Shown here: positions 36,469 through 49,917 of the stretch, piece by piece
Position numbering within the stretch: the stretch's first letter is position 1
Layout: every line of letters starts with the position of its first letter
Assembly (NCBI RefSeq): GCF_040807025.1
Contig: NC_090943.1
Location: forward strand, 126,913,400-126,977,399
DNA length: 64,000 nucleotides
Reading direction: 5' to 3'
From: Struthio camelus
Lineage: Eukaryota; Chordata; Aves; Struthioniformes; Struthionidae
The notes under the pieces: model-generated
What the model was told of the DNA's origin: nothing
Seen by the model: only the letters and a program-made list of their open reading frames with translations
Databases searched by the model: none
Program-made: the position numbers and the translations under genes

Positions 36469-37966
36469 CTGGTAATTTGTTAGGGTAGATCCATGTCTCA
36501 TCTATCAACTCCAGAAGAGGAATGAAGGGGTATCAGGGTAGCGGAGATTGCTTTGCAAACCTGTACAAGCTCATGGAAGACAACAGTGACTTACTAAGCC
36601 ATTCATACTCCCTTTTAGGCTGAACCAGAGTCTAGTCTAATGATTTTCAAGTACAGTCACCTGCAGCCAAGTGGGATTTCACATGCAGATACCATTCAAA
36701 CTTGCATTCTTAAAAATCAGTTGTAGCTCATCTTTAACAATCAGAATTGCAGCCATTGAGATTTAGCAGCAGCTGCAGCAGGAATGTTTTCTAGAATCAC
36801 TGAACAGTTGCCATTAAAATTTCTATAGCACATTCACTGCACTTTCTAGAGTATGAACTTGGTTTTCTCGCCTATAAGCCAGCAGAGCCTTTTATCTTCC
36901 TCTGTCCCTATGATTAATTCCTGTTCCTCCTTGCTCATTTTGGTTAAACATTGTTCCACCATTGCTTGCTTGTCAGTTCCCCTCATTGATCTTTCATCTC
37001 CTTATGTGGCTCAATTAAACTTTCTAGTATTACAACAAATGAAGCACAGTTTCTCAACAGATCTGGCAGACCCAGAGCCATCTGCTACAACAACAATTAA
37101 TCTTTTATAGCACTTTTTATGCTTCAGAAACCCAAATTAAAAGGTGACATGTATATTTGAAACGTGGCAGTTGGTTATGTGACATGACAACAATGCATGA
37201 TATTTTGGGGTGGAACATGGGGAGTATGGTACATAATTGAGGTGCCTCACAGGAATAAGGCAAGATCATGTTACTGCCTGACCAAGTATTTGACGCCAGT
37301 GCTTGGTATACCTGTCCCCATAAAACATACTCTATAGCTATGATAACTGTCTCTAAAACATACTCTGTACCTATGGTGGTTGTCCCCTAACTTGCTGGTC
37401 CACAGGCAACAAAAGCAAATAAATAAGACACTGCTTTGCTTTCCTTGTAGGCATGGCAGGGAAAAATGCATCTGTGGAAAGCAAAATATCACAGTTTCAC
37501 TGGACATGGGCTGAGGTTGTCTGATTTATGACACTGATCTTGTCTAGAAGCGGCTTTACTTTACCTCTCATTTAGGAAAGAATGACTAGCAGCAATATTC
37601 CCCCTAACATTAAGCCAAACTACTGGTCAATACTAACTTCAGGTCTGATCTTGAAATTACCTATGTCAGTCAATGGGACCATTGTCAATTGCTTAAAATT
37701 ACAAATATATCTGAGAGTTAGCAAAAACAAGACCGTGCCAGGATGACTACTGCCTTCCACTACTGACACTATGTAAGTAACTTTTGAAGATACTCTGTTC
37801 AGTATGCCAACCCACCCCAGTCTTGCTTCATTTGGAGAATTTTATACACATCATTTCCCGTCTCTATCACTTCTAGTTCTTTCAGGGATTCTGATTCTAT
37901 CAAAGCATGACCATGTGAAACTATGAGTTAGCACAGCAGATGTTCTTCCCTGGACTTGAACATCAC

Positions 37967-38162
37967 CTTTGATCAAGCAGTGTGGGTATTGTTGGAGCAA
38001 GAGTAAGCCTTCCAAAAGGACGAAGTTCGTTTGTAACATTGGAGTCCTGAGCCAAAAGAACAATTTTATTCTTACTGTCTTTCCTCAGCAAATTGATTTC
38101 CTTTAATAATTTATCACTGTCATATTGAATCTTAATTAGAGGGCAACTAGCTTGCAACATCA
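37967..38162 (-). CDS. Unidentified minus-strand gene, candidate exon (LLKEINLLRKDSKNKIV segment)
   Basis: This 196-base exon has a good acceptor (TGTGTTCCTTTAG) and donor (CAAAG followed by GTGATG). It reads MLQASCPLIKIQYDSDKLLK, then EINLLRKDSKNKIVLLAQDS, then NVTNELRPFGRLTLAPTIPT, then LLDQR with the Arg codon split. Its two leftover bases join exactly to the next exon (36,468). An intronless shadow ORF in another frame covers its 3' side. This is one of the clearest exons in the window. Confidence 0.8.
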
Positions 38163-38315
38163 CTAAAGGAACACATACGGCTGACTAATTTCTCCATATA
38201 AAAGTTAATAGCTTACTCATTATAAAAGTAATTTTAGGGCAGCTGAATACATAGATTCAAACATTTTCAGGAACAAAGGGCTGGCTGCTATCTGTAGGAT
38301 CATTTTTATTTGCAC

Positions 38316-38408
38316 CCATTGTGACAACAGCTACTTGCAAGACAGTCTGCAAATCTTTAGCAACTTCAGACATTCCGTACATTCTTAAATACAAACAAAT
38401 CTCTGTAA
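38316..38408 (-). CDS. Unidentified minus-strand gene, candidate exon (ICLYLRMYGMSEVAK helix)
   Basis: This 93-base exon reads TEICLYLRMYGMSEVAKDLQ then TVLQVAVVTMG. The acceptor chosen (GGACATAACTCAG) and the donor (AATGG followed by GTGCAA) both keep phase 1, as the neighbouring exons require. The ORF is open on both sides, so the acceptor could be further upstream (CTGCTATCAG) with a different donor. The helix-helix look continues the repeat-like region. Confidence 0.62.
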
Positions 38409-41400
38409 CTGAGTTATGTCCAAACCCCAGAAACTGCTGATAGCAGAATATTTCCTTCCTCATCCTCTTCTGCTTGCAGTTACAGAGATCCGGCTGCTGC
38501 CTAATCTCTTGCCAGAACTGCCATGGTCACTCTGTCAAAACAAGACCCAGATTGCAATGCCAAATGGGATAGTGAGGAAGAGACTGCGAGATACTCATAT
38601 GCATTTGTGTCTATTCTGAACACACAAGCTCTTATTAATGTGGCTTAAAATAATAATAATAATAAAAAATAAAGATTTAGCACTTCTAATTTATCCTGGC
38701 CTTGCATTACGGAAAAGGAACAGAACCTGGCCTACATGAAAGCATATTCTTACCACTGGTATACTCCGTGATACACGCAATGTTTTCTCCACTGTCAACT
38801 ATTGTTCTCATTACTTGTTGGGACCTGTTTTATATTAGAATACAAGTTGCTAGGGGCAAAGAGTATGTGTACCTGGGCACATTTATAACACCCTGATCCT
38901 CACTTGGGGCTTGCTTGTCTTTGTTATGAGTAATGCGTGATAAAACTAATTGCATACTCCAGGAGAACAAATAGAAGGAGGCAGGTCACGAAAAATCTGC
39001 AGGTGGGAATTATTCATCCAAATCATTCAGGAAACATTCTGTAATTTAAATATATTCACAGAAGTCAGCTGTATTTCATGACATATTTTCAAAAGTACAA
39101 AGGCCATATTTGCCACTAACAATAGGAAAAGCTGTCAGTGGCATTGAACTTTAACAGAACTCTGCTTTGTGTGAAAAGGCCTTATTTCCCATTGCTTTAA
39201 AACATGGGCAAATGTTAACAGTTTTAGATGGAAGTTTTCTATTCTGTCTATCAACTGAAGCACATCTTTTATTTTTATTTCCTAATGCTTCTTGCTGAAT
39301 ATTTCAGTCATTTCTGATAATGAGACTGAGGAAGAAATCTCTGTTGTTCAGCCTCATTTGAAAAGACTATAATACTTTAATACTCAAGACTTTAATACTA
39401 TTTGGGATCTTGAAATTTGAAAGGGAAGATCATGCTCTTTGTCATCATCAAAAATGCAAATCAAAGAGAGCTCTGTTAATAGTTTGATGAAACCTATGTG
39501 CATCATTAATATTCTTTGAATGTGTGTTTGTTTATTGTACATTATTTATATTAGAGAAGTAAACCAGGTAAAATCAGTCATGCATTTTCTGGGAATTGAC
39601 AAAAGCAGCACGTGCACTTTGTTAATTACCAATTAGCACAAAGCATCTTGTTAAAGCTTGTATGTCAACAACATCAAGCTACCCCACAGTCTTGTAATGT
39701 ACAGTGAAGTATTTCTCTTTTGCCCTTTTCCACAGGAGCAATTTCATATTCACAACTTTATAGATAAGGTAGACAAATCAATTGGTCTGAAGAAAAAGGT
39801 AGTCTAGCTCTGTCCAGGTGGAGCTTGCCAAGTCACTCATCTAAAGGGCTAGTACTACTATGGAAAAACATCGGTATGTCTGTCCTCTGCAATTATGACC
39901 CTCTGGTCCCATGTCCAAAAGCGAAAGTGTTTCCATTCCCTAGGACACTCTGCTATATATTTCATGAAATATTAAAGTCACAGGGCAGTTCTTAGTGTAA
40001 CTAGCACTAATTCATGGAACTTACAACTTGCTTGTTATAAACCTGGTATCTTGTTTGTTGTAGCTGCCTCCCAGTCAAACCTACCGTTGAAAGCCATGAT
40101 GTCTGTCAACCAGCCAGCCCCTTCTTCAGGAACAGACAATACTGAGAGGGCTGAACATCAAGTCGGAGACTACATATATACCAGTAGATAAAACGGAGCA
40201 CTGCTTGTTCTCTTGCCGATTGTAGGCAACCCCACGGCTTACATCCAAATGACTGATCTCTTTTCCTCCGCTGGCCTATGCTATTCCCTGGCCATGCCTA
40301 AGCAGAGAGCTTTTGCACATAGACCAAAACAGCGCCTTGGAGTATGTTAACAATTAAAGAGAAAAAATGATAACGGGCAGTACTAGAGCCCAAGCACAGG
40401 CCCTGCTAAGTGTGCTGGTAGAGATGTGTCCCTGGAATCTAAATTCAGTCTTGGATCCCTGGACTTCCCATTCCCGCCTCAAACATGAGACTGCAGCCCA
40501 GGCCATAGATCGCCTTCAGAAAACAGTTTCTGACCTACCTCACATTTCTCTGCAGGGCTGAACGTAACATTTCCTCCACACAACCTTTGCGGTGATTTGT
40601 TCTGTTCCACTCAAAATTCTAGTTTATTTACAAGTCACAACCTAGCAATGATGATGTCTTTTATTAAAGTAAGATGCATCTCCGCTCCTAATATTTGTAA
40701 CAGTTAAGACAAAATAGTCACAGAAAATGGCTTTCTTCCTGAAAGCAGCTGAATACGAAAGGAAGAAATCTTCATGATTTACACAGAACAAGAAAAAGAA
40801 AGATACTAGGGTAGTGTGTGTGTGTATATGCACAATACGTATATAAACACAGATATATACATATATGTGTAAATATATGCACGTTGCTTTTATATTTTAG
40901 TGTTACCTTTGAGAAAAAAAAAAAGGGTCCTGATTCTTATTGCAGGTTCATGCATTGCCATGACACAAAATTATCAGGCTTATTATTTCTAAATTATATC
41001 TAAGAAATAATTTCTAGAAATGTTAATGAAAATGGTTAGAGAATTGCAGATACAGGCAATTAACTGTAGAAGTTAGCATCTGAAGCAAGTTACAGAATAC
41101 ACACAAGAAAATCTGAATTCTGCATTACATTGATAATATGAATGATGAATGATAAAGATCTGCAGACTCTTTGATAACAGGCTCCTAGACAAAACTTAAC
41201 TTTATACAAAATGTCATGAAAAATTCAACTCATATCTTCTGTCGATATGAGGGCGAGATGAGGGAGTAGAAGTGATCTGGTTCCATGCCTGTTTGCTTGC
41301 CACACAATTTACTGTAGAAAGTTCGAAAAAGACACAGTGAGTCTACGTCCAAGGCAGAGCTGGATCACTTCAACAGTGCCTTAAAGCCAAATCATGCAGT

Positions 41401-42260
41401 ATAAGGTCATCAAGGGTTGCACAGCCCTAAAAAGGACTTTAGGGTATCATCATCACATTTTCTTTTGAAATCTCAGTGTCTTACATACTCTGCAAACTTA
41501 GCCCCAGAAGCAATTTTATCTATTTATAATCTGCATTTCTCATCTGGGGATGAGACATCACTGCTGAATGCTCAGAAAATTCAGTACAGGTGTTATAACG
41601 GAAATAAATGCTATAAAATAGATGCAAATGCAAATGACTCAGAACTAACAGAAAATGAGTTTTTTAGAGGAGACAGGCCTCAAGAAAAACCTAGTATTTC
41701 CTGATTAGCAGGATATATCAGAGGAGACAAATATAATGGCAGTGAGGTTTTACAGATTTTATTGCATTTCCTTATAGGAAAGATAGATTCTTTCCTTTTC
41801 CAGTTGCCAAATCACTGCAGACTTCGCAAGTCAACTGTTCTCTGCCAAACATTCAAAATGCACATGCTCAGATACATATCTCCATTTTATACTTTTACAT
41901 TCATAGGGAAGAAAAGTAGGGACATTTTCAAAAACTTCTGTTTTCAAAAACTTCTATTTTCGGCTGTGGGGACCTACCACAGAAAAGCTGAGAAACTGAA
42001 CAGTTCCCTTGGATACTCCCTGTTCTATGCAATAGTGTCACTTAAAAAGGTAGCTCATGATTGAGCCCAGATTCATTATGACTACAGCAACAGATACAAG
42101 TCTGGTTTTAAAAAAAAATACTAGGAAATTTTAAAAGTTCAGTGCTGTTAATATCAATTTTTAACATTAATAACTTCCTATATTCAGTGCTATGATAGAA
42201 AAGCTCATTGGAAAGGTCTATTATTGTCATAAGAAGTACGTGCAATGGTATACGACGAAC
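38409..42260. other. Intron-like stretch with small repeats
   Basis: It contains an AAT microsatellite near 38,650-38,670, a GT/TA low-complexity run at 40,816-40,882, and a 16-base tandem duplication at 41,925-41,956. Minus-strand ORFs at 38,416-38,463 upstream of the exon acceptor and at 40,642-40,833 were not supported as exons. Confidence 0.5.
41925..41956. repeat. 16-base tandem duplication
   Basis: TTTTCAAAAACTTCTG is followed directly by TTTTCAAAAACTTCTA, differing at the last base. It is a simple local duplication. Confidence 0.9.
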
Positions 42261-42358
42261 CTGAACACCACAATCTGCTGGCCTTGATCCAGGATGACTG
42301 AAGCACATATTCAGTGGGGCAAAGCTTGAATGCTTCACTGATTGGCATTTCATCAAAT
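42261..42358 (-). CDS. Unidentified minus-strand gene, candidate exon (ISEAFKLCPTEYVLQSS segment)
   Basis: This 98-base exon follows CACTTTTACTCAG and ends at TTCAG followed by GTTCGT. It reads FDEMPISEAFKLCPTEYVLQ then SSWIKASRLWCS. It enters in phase 2, accepting the split AG codon of the previous exon as Arg, and leaves in phase 1. The pattern of hydrophobic and small residues resembles a helical hairpin (TPR/PPR-like). That is only a resemblance. Confidence 0.73.
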
Positions 42359-44087
42359 CTGAGTAAAAGTGTAACTTACCTTTTTGTTGGATTCAAGAAA
42401 ACCACTTTCACAGTATAGTTCTTTTCATTTTATTGAATGGAGGGACAAAACCCTGACCTTTAAGGATTAAAATCTGATCCCTCTAAACCTGAACACATGA
42501 AGAAAGACTGAATTTAGCATTTTCCTATTCCTATAAATCATAAATGAAAATATAAGCTTAATTTGCACTGTATTAATCTATTCTAAAACATCCGTATATA
42601 AATATCTACAAGTATATTGTTCTCCCTTGCTTTCTTCTGCTTTCTGGTTCCCAATACAATATTTCAGTTGGGAAGTTTTTAAAACTAGAAAAAGTCCAGT
42701 TAGGTTGGTGCTGATTTGACAATACCCTTAGTGCAATCTTGTATCTGGTTCAGCCTTGTATTAGGAACAGCAATGCTCTTTTCTTTTGTATCTCAGAGCA
42801 GAATCAGTACCATAACCAGGCTATTATTCCCTGAAAGCACTCTGGCAATGCAAATGGGACTAAATGTCACATCTTACACATTGCAAATTTCGAATTGTAA
42901 AAACTAAAGGGATTTAATAGCTTTTATTGCCCATTTAGAATTCTCCTCTTCTGTTTGTTAACTCTCTCTAACCTTCACTTCACTCTGTAAGCCTACGCAG
43001 GATTGTTGGATTGCACAATTTTGCTCAGGATTATTTCCACTGTTTTAGGAAAAGGAGTGCTATTTTCCAATGTAGTCTTCTAAGAAACTTGACTGAGAGG
43101 GGCTTGATCAGAATTGCATTGTATGTCCCTTAGGATGCTTTCCTTTTGTTCTAGGAAAGAAAAGAGTTTAGAAAACTAAACCAAACCAAACCAAAAATAA
43201 AACCAGAATGCTACATACGGTAAAGAAAAAGGAATAGGTAAGCATATTTTTCTTCTGTGATTAATTACACACCTGAATTAAGAACAATAAGTATGCTAAA
43301 AGAGGCAGCTGGCTGGTCAACTAACTCTGGGGGTCCCGAATTACTGTTTTTTGTTATTGCTATTCAAGATTCTGAATGTTCAGCAATATACTTTTGAGGA
43401 TGAATCTTCTGATCACCCTCACTTAGCAGTTTGGTTCCCAGGGGGAGCAGGCTCTGAGTGCACAGCCTGAATTCCTTTCAGATGGCACCAAACCAGCAGA
43501 TACACTCCAGTAGTACGATCCTTCAGCCTCTAAAATTTTCAGTCCGTAGGAATAGACTTTGGCTACAGTAAAATAAACTCTCCCCGAAACGCATATAGGG
43601 TAGACATCAGGTCCTTCGCACTAATTCGTTTGCTCTACAAACACTTCTGTAGTGCTGTACTGATTGCTAACACAAACTTCACCTCCGTGGCCACTTCAGG
43701 ACAGAATTTATGCACACGGTCATGAGATCTAGCTGTGCAAATAAGAAAGGCTCTTGCCTATCATTCTGGGAAATCAAGCTTAGTGAGTGCTCTTTGTAAT
43801 AGTTACTCCCCCAGTGCTGCACATCAGTATTTCAAAGCACATGACAGAGAGACTATCGATGAGACCAATAAAATCAATTTTTTTTAGATTTTTTAATCTC
43901 TTAAAATGAAAACAAACAGGAGTTATAGCTCATTAAGCTTGATTAAATTCCTGCTGTGTGCATCACTCTTTTATTTGTACGATGTGTCTCAAAGAAAATA
44001 CTGTACCAAGATTTTTAAAAGATGCCATCTTTGTCACAGATTTCATTGTAGTTACATTATAATGACTAGCTGCATACTTATAACTAC

Positions 44088-44190
44088 CTACAGTTGCAAA
44101 TGGATGAATGGCATAATCTGAAGCAGTCAACACCACATTTGATTAAAAAGAATCTTTGCAGAGCCACATGTTCTCCATGCTTCCATTTGC
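44088..44190 (-). CDS. Unidentified minus-strand gene, candidate exon (FFLIKCGVDCFRLC segment)
   Basis: This 103-base exon has an excellent acceptor (GATTTTGCCTTTTTAG) and a good donor (TGTAG followed by GTAGTT). It reads KWKHGEHVALQRFFLIKCGV then DCFRLCHSSICNC, with the last codon split. Five cysteines in about 15 residues make it distinctive. Phases (1 in, 2 out) match the exons on both sides. Confidence 0.72.
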
Positions 44191-44859
44191 CTAAAAAGGC
44201 AAAATCATAGCAAATTATTGCAAAACCTGATCTAAACCTCCAGAAGCAGTCAAATTCTTGTTGTTGCCAACACATGACAACCTAGACATAAGGTACCTGA
44301 AGAACAGCATTCACGACACAAGTATACGTTTATCAACGCTTGAGAATAACCAGGGAGAGCTGGATGAATTACTCTATCAAAGCAGCAGTAGTTCATTGTG
44401 TAAAGAAAACAGTTTGGCATAAACAAGCATTTCAGTGTACAAAAAAAATGGAAGGCACATGTGAGATTTCTTTCAAAAGCTGGGTTCATGTTAGTTTTAA
44501 ATTATATTCCAGACGTTTCTGTTTATACAAAAGTATAGTTGTGCTTGGCTGATAAAAAACAAATACAGGTAGAAAATGCAGTCCACGTTTTCACTGTCTT
44601 CACACACAGATAACAGCTAAAAACAGTTTAAAATAGTTACTAATGAGGGAAGTTTGTAGAAAGACTACTGTTCACTGTGAAGAACAGAGATAGAAGACAG
44701 AACAGTGCAACAGCATACCAACATGCAGAACTAAAAAGATGGAATTTTTAAAGTAGGGAAATGTCCTAAGAGTGGGAGATGAATGTCTTGCTTTGTTCCA
44801 GAGACTTCTCAGAAATGCACAGCCTGAGCTTTTGATGTAGTTAGGAATGGAGCAAGCAA

Positions 44860-44910
44860 TTAGTATATCGTAGATATACTAATATCCAGTATATATTAGT
44901 ATATCGTAGA
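44860..44910. repeat. 15-base direct repeat spaced 36 bases apart, with palindromic AT core
   Basis: TTAGTATATCGTAGA occurs at 44,860-44,874 and 44,896-44,910. The intervening bases include ATACTAATAT, complementary to the repeat start. It is probably a slippage-generated duplication. Confidence 0.85.
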
Positions 44911-46848
44911 CTGTGCATTTGTAGGAGGACCAAACAGGAGATAATCTGACAGGTTTTTTCCTTTCCCAATATGTGATTCCCTTTGTAAAATAGCTCTATA
45001 AATTCTCTATCATGCTGGAGCCTTAGTAGAGTGCAGTGTTAATCGCTGTTCCAGAGCCAGAGCTACAGAGCCCAACAAAGGGTATTGAGGCAGGTAGTCT
45101 AGAACAGAAGAAATGTGGCAAACAATTTACTGTAACTGGTTTCTCAGCTCCTTTTCAAAAGGATATGCTGAAATTATTTCAGACAAACTCTAAAATACGA
45201 AGAAAGATCAGAAAACTGAAGTAAATGTCTGAGGATTCCTTAATTATCGTGTTTCAGACCTCTTGTTCCCCTGACAAAGACTACAATGAGAACAGCAAAA
45301 TCCCACAGTAATATATTTTTCTGACAAGCACTACAGGCTGACATGAGAGATTAAGTTAAATTAACCTATGTTAGCGTCTTCAGATTGTCGCTGTCTTGTT
45401 CCCCAGTGATGCCACTTTGTAGCTGAACAAAGTAAGGAATAAATACAGAGAGTTTACTCAAACTCTTGGGGTTTCTATGTTACTTCGGAACACATTATTT
45501 CAAGGCCAGGCATTATATAAGAAATATGTTGTATGCAAATGGTAAATTTATCAAGATGGAGAACTCCAAAGAAGAAAAAACATTCATAATGAAATACAGA
45601 TTTGCCTTTTTGACTACACTGTAATCAATTGTTTATTAGAAGAAGGCAGGTCTTACATTTATCCCAGTGGTCTGTAAATTCAGATATAGAGTACTCCAGG
45701 CAGACCCTGCACCAGAAAGCAGATAAAGTCTGCTTCCTTTGTCTTGCTAGCTGCCTTTGTCCTCCACCCACTCAACTTATTTGTACTTTGTTTACGTAGA
45801 GATCTGTAGTAGAGAGTATGCCACTTTATTAAAGTCATATTTAATAGATTAAAATGATTAAATGGCATTTTGGTGAAGATGCCTTGGATTGCAATTCACA
45901 TATGGTGACTGGTGGGATCAAGGTTTGGGAATAGAACTGGTGAAATAAGAGGATTAGAAATGTGCCAGAGTGACTGGAATTTTACTTAAGGGCTCACATT
46001 AAATTCAGTCTTTACGGAGCTTTTTTGTTTGGCTGGCTTGAAGCTTTCCTGTTGTTGTAAAGTGAAATACTTGCATTACGGTATCTTAAGTTTATAATGG
46101 TATTCTACAACAAGCAGGCAGAAAAGCTAGGGCCACTTGACAGTTCAATGACAACATGTTTTGTTAAAAAGCCTTTTAAGTATATTTGGAAAACAACATC
46201 ACATGCATCTGTTCCACCAACTCCATAATTGTCTGCCTGCCACAATATGGTACTTTACCCTTCAAGGTTCCAGCACAGTAAGCCCTCGTTATGCGTTTCT
46301 GCTTACTAAATGGAAATAGTCTAACAATGGGAAGAAAAAAGAAAAATACTTTATCAAAGACATACGTAGACATAAATGCGAATTTTCAGAAATACTGTAG
46401 ACAACCTAAGTATAAAAATCAGTGTAACCATAACCATAATAAAACCATAGCCTACACTGCACATTAATGATGGGCCATTTGAAAAAAATTATCTTTGGAG
46501 AAAAAGTGTACATCATTATTTTGGGGGATAGCTGTACTTTTTGACTACCTTCTTTCGCTTGTGAAAATAAGATTCATATCAATTAAACGTTTATCACAGA
46601 CCCACCAGTAGTGACTCCATAGTGGCAATTTACACTTGAAAGCAAGACTAAACTGTTGTTAATTCACTTTCCATAAATATATGCAGATTTAACATTTCAT
46701 GTGATAATATTTCAAGCGATGTTTCAAAAGGCCATGCCATTTTATTGCAATAATAGTTTGCAAAGGCAGTATTTCTAACCGCTTCTTTTCCGGAATTTCA
46801 CTCTGACTAGAGTTCACGGTTGGGATTATTTGAGTCAGGTAAAAGCAC

Positions 46849-46998
46849 CTGTTTTTCTCTTTGGATTTATTTCATGTGGAACAAATTTTGCTTGTGAGAG
46901 AAGACGGAGCAGAATGATCCCCATGTGCACTGTGATAAAGCAGCCCTGCCCACAGGACGTGCAGGCATGCTGGAGATCCTTGCTAAGCCGGTGTCCAG
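46849..46998 (-). CDS. Unidentified minus-strand gene, candidate exon (Cys-rich, hydrophobic helix)
   Basis: This 150-base exon lies behind CTGCTTCTTCAG and ends at AAACAG followed by GTGCTT. It reads GHRLSKDLQHACTSCGQGCF, then ITVHMGIILLRLLSQAKFVP, ending HEINPKRKTG. A cluster of cysteines is followed by a hydrophobic helix-like run. Phases are 1 in and 1 out, matching both neighbours. Antisense and other-frame ORFs over the same region were judged to be shadows. Confidence 0.75.
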
Positions 46999-47141
46999 CT
47001 GAAGAAGCAGCATTAGGATCTTTTCATATGATGTATTAGAGTTCATGACTTTGGCCACAGGCTGTGTGTAAGTACTGTGGGAGTTAATTGCAAAGCAGCT
47101 CCTCCGGAACAGTGATCGGCACAAGGCCATTTTACCCTACT

Positions 47142-47176
<35 letters not shown>
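47142..47176. repeat. AAT trinucleotide microsatellite
   Basis: About 11 uninterrupted ATA/AAT units lie in the intron between the candidate exons at 47,815 and 46,998. It is likely to vary in length between individuals. Confidence 0.95.
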
Positions 47177-47178
<2 letters not shown>

Positions 47179-47814
47179 TGATCACTCCTCATTCATATTG
47201 AATAAGATGGAGCCTTTTCAGTTTTGATTCTTCTGTGTCTTCTATGTTCATTATTTAGAGTTAGTGACCCAGTGTCGGCATATTTATAAAAACTGATTAA
47301 TCTACTCTAATACTTAGCTTGTTTATGAGGTTTGTCTGTTATTTATACGGTATGAAACTCAACTTGGCATAGTGAGTAAAATTTGATTGTTACCATTCCA
47401 ATCATTAACTGTATTTCTAACATTTGGAACTGATTACTTGTAATTTTCATACTGTCAAAAATATATTCCAGCTTGTTATTAGTTGGATAGCTTTTGTTTA
47501 TTTCATCGTATTGTTTCCTCTCAATTTCAAAATCAACAAAAGTTCTTTTTTGTTGTCTTTTATTAGAGACTGTTTAGGTTTCTTAAGATGAAGACCATAA
47601 TTTCATGATAGAATTACGATTACGATGCTGATAACCTTTTCCAAGGAAGTCTTTAATTATTCTGGGTAGATTAAACCAAGTGCTGAGGAAGAAAACCTGA
47701 GGACAGAGAATACAGTATTGCTAACTTGATATTTTGGCACCAGTATTGACTTCCGCTCTATTTTCTAACTCAAATTCTCAAACAGCCCTACAGATGCAAA
47801 ACTTGCCTGCTCAC

Positions 47815-47887
47815 ATATGGCCCGGATATTCCACAAGCAGAAAGATGAGTCCAAATGTGTAATCAATTCCACCCTCAAGTACACTTC
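47815..47887 (-). CDS. Unidentified minus-strand gene, candidate exon (VELITHLDSSFCLW segment)
   Basis: This 73-base segment reads EVYLRVELITHLDSSFCLWN then IRAI, and ends at CATAT followed by GTGAGC. The acceptor (GTAAATAG) has little pyrimidine, so the start is the weak part. It is accepted because it converts phase 0 to phase 1, which is what links the exons at 49,994 and 46,998, and because the joined reading is continuous. A second frame over the same bases is also open. Confidence 0.52.
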
Positions 47888-49917
47888 CTATTTACATCTG
47901 CAGTTACCTACATCTAATCATATAGGCCTAAACCTGTTTAAACAATTATCCACTTTTTTGTTGCCTGTGGAAGCATAGGAAAATGCAGTTGTAAGTGTCG
48001 CTTACCACTGCTGTTTGGACACTTCCAATCTATTTTCCCACAATGTTTTTGATCTCAATATGAAGGACAGCTCTGTTATTTTAAAAGACTACATATTGTT
48101 CATGCAAATATGCTGCAAAAGCAAAATGTTAAGGATACTTTATCAAACCCAGTCTTGAAAATACGAGTGAAATTCAACGGATTATAAAAAATATGGAAAA
48201 AAAGCGCATTCTGTAGAATATCAAATTAATCACATGGAGGTGAATAAATCAGGATAGAAGTCTGATTATTATTGTTTAATAGTTATTTATGAATGTTTCA
48301 TAATCTGTTATGTATAGATGCCCCTAATGCTTTTTAAGTATTCATCCAGCATCTCCAGCAGCTAACATGTTTCATAAGGAAGGATAATCCCGAAGATTTA
48401 GTATTTTTATAATAATTTCATCTGATGAAAAGAAATACAGTCAATGCTACCACAGGTCAAATGTTCATGCTCTGTCTTCGTAAGAATCAGGGCTGTAGCA
48501 CCAATGACTTACAAGTAATCAGTCTAATATATTAGAAGAAAAAAAGACTAACACTGCAGAGAATAGGCATGAAAAAAGCAATGCGTTTTGTTCATTCTTC
48601 CCCTTCTCTATGAGCTGCTTTGATAAATGATATTGTTTCACCCTACTAACTCTCTCTTTCTCTAAATAACCCATACTTCGATATAGTATCTACCTAATTG
48701 CCTTTTTATAATTTATATGAAAATCTTAGTTTTGCAAATTTAGTTTATCTTAGATTTATCTAGTGCAGAAATCATTTTCAAGCAGAATTGTTGCAAACTC
48801 AAAGCCCTATCACTTTGGGTACAAAAGAGTATCACACAATCTCTCCTGAAAAACTTTACAAATTTTTGTGTAAGGAACGCTCATAGAAAATATTAATTCC
48901 TAGGGGAAAAAAAGACAGTCAAGCACTTACAAGGCAGGAACTCCTGCCTTTTGCATGTTTAGCATATGTGCCTTAATCATCTCCTGTACAAGTTCAACAG
49001 GATCTTACGAGCTCACTTAAACCCTGCCCCCTTAATGTGTCCAGAAGCACAAAATTCTGACTGACTTTGAAATCAAAGGCAAAATATCCAGCTTTTGAAC
49101 ATCCCATTCTGCGCTGCACTTCGTCTTTAGGTACCTACATACCTTTGAAATCATAATTCTGAACGTTAATCTTTTATCTAACATACTTTTGGATAAATAT
49201 CCTCTCATACTTACACTGAGAAGAGAAAGAATAGGGGGATTTATCTCTCTTAATTTTAAATACCCAGAAGTTAGTCCTATAATTTAAGCCAGTCATCTAG
49301 AGTCACTGGAGAAAGAGCCAAACACCTTTTCAAAGGAGTGAATTATCCCTGCCTATTTTATATGGTTCTCTTAGGATAAGATGAATCAGCCTCAGAAGGG
49401 AGCTTTCTCTTTCCGTTGATTAGGTGGATTTTAGATAGTTGGTCTAGGTTAGATGTGTAACTTTCAGACAGCTGAACTGTGGTAAAATGAACAGTACTTT
49501 AAGTCTTTTTAATGCAATATTAAAAGATCTTCACTGATAGACTCTGATATGAATCAGTTCTTCCAAGTGCCTAGGTTTCTGAATGTAAACAGTTTGAATT
49601 TATGTTGACCTCAGCATGTCTCACTTTTACATAATATAGACCATTCACATCAGCATGGTTTTGTTCTATTCTTAAAAGAATGTCTTTCAAAAATATTTTG
49701 CAAGATGGATATATAGCCAGTGTGGAAATCCTTATTTTCCTTATTATTTCTCTGCCAATAAAAGCTAGCCTATTCTTTTTATTTAAACAAGGCTGAATGT
49801 TAGCTCACTGGTGTGTCTGTAATGACTCAATACTATATCACTACTTCATTTAACATACAGTGCTTAGATTAGCAACCACTTTTAAAGATCTTCCTTTGCA
49901 ACTATTTATACTGTTAC

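Noticed and set aside
45680..45868. Minus-strand segment after a good acceptor (RKQSTNKLSGWRTKAASKTK)
   Set aside because: Phase does not fit the chain and no clear donor was seen.
46176..46373. Minus-strand open segment behind a strong acceptor (PFSKQKRITRAYCAGTLKG)
   Set aside because: It must be entered in phase 2, but the preceding exon leaves in phase 1, and the 46.9 and 44.1 kb exons join directly in frame without it. It may be an unused or alternative exon.
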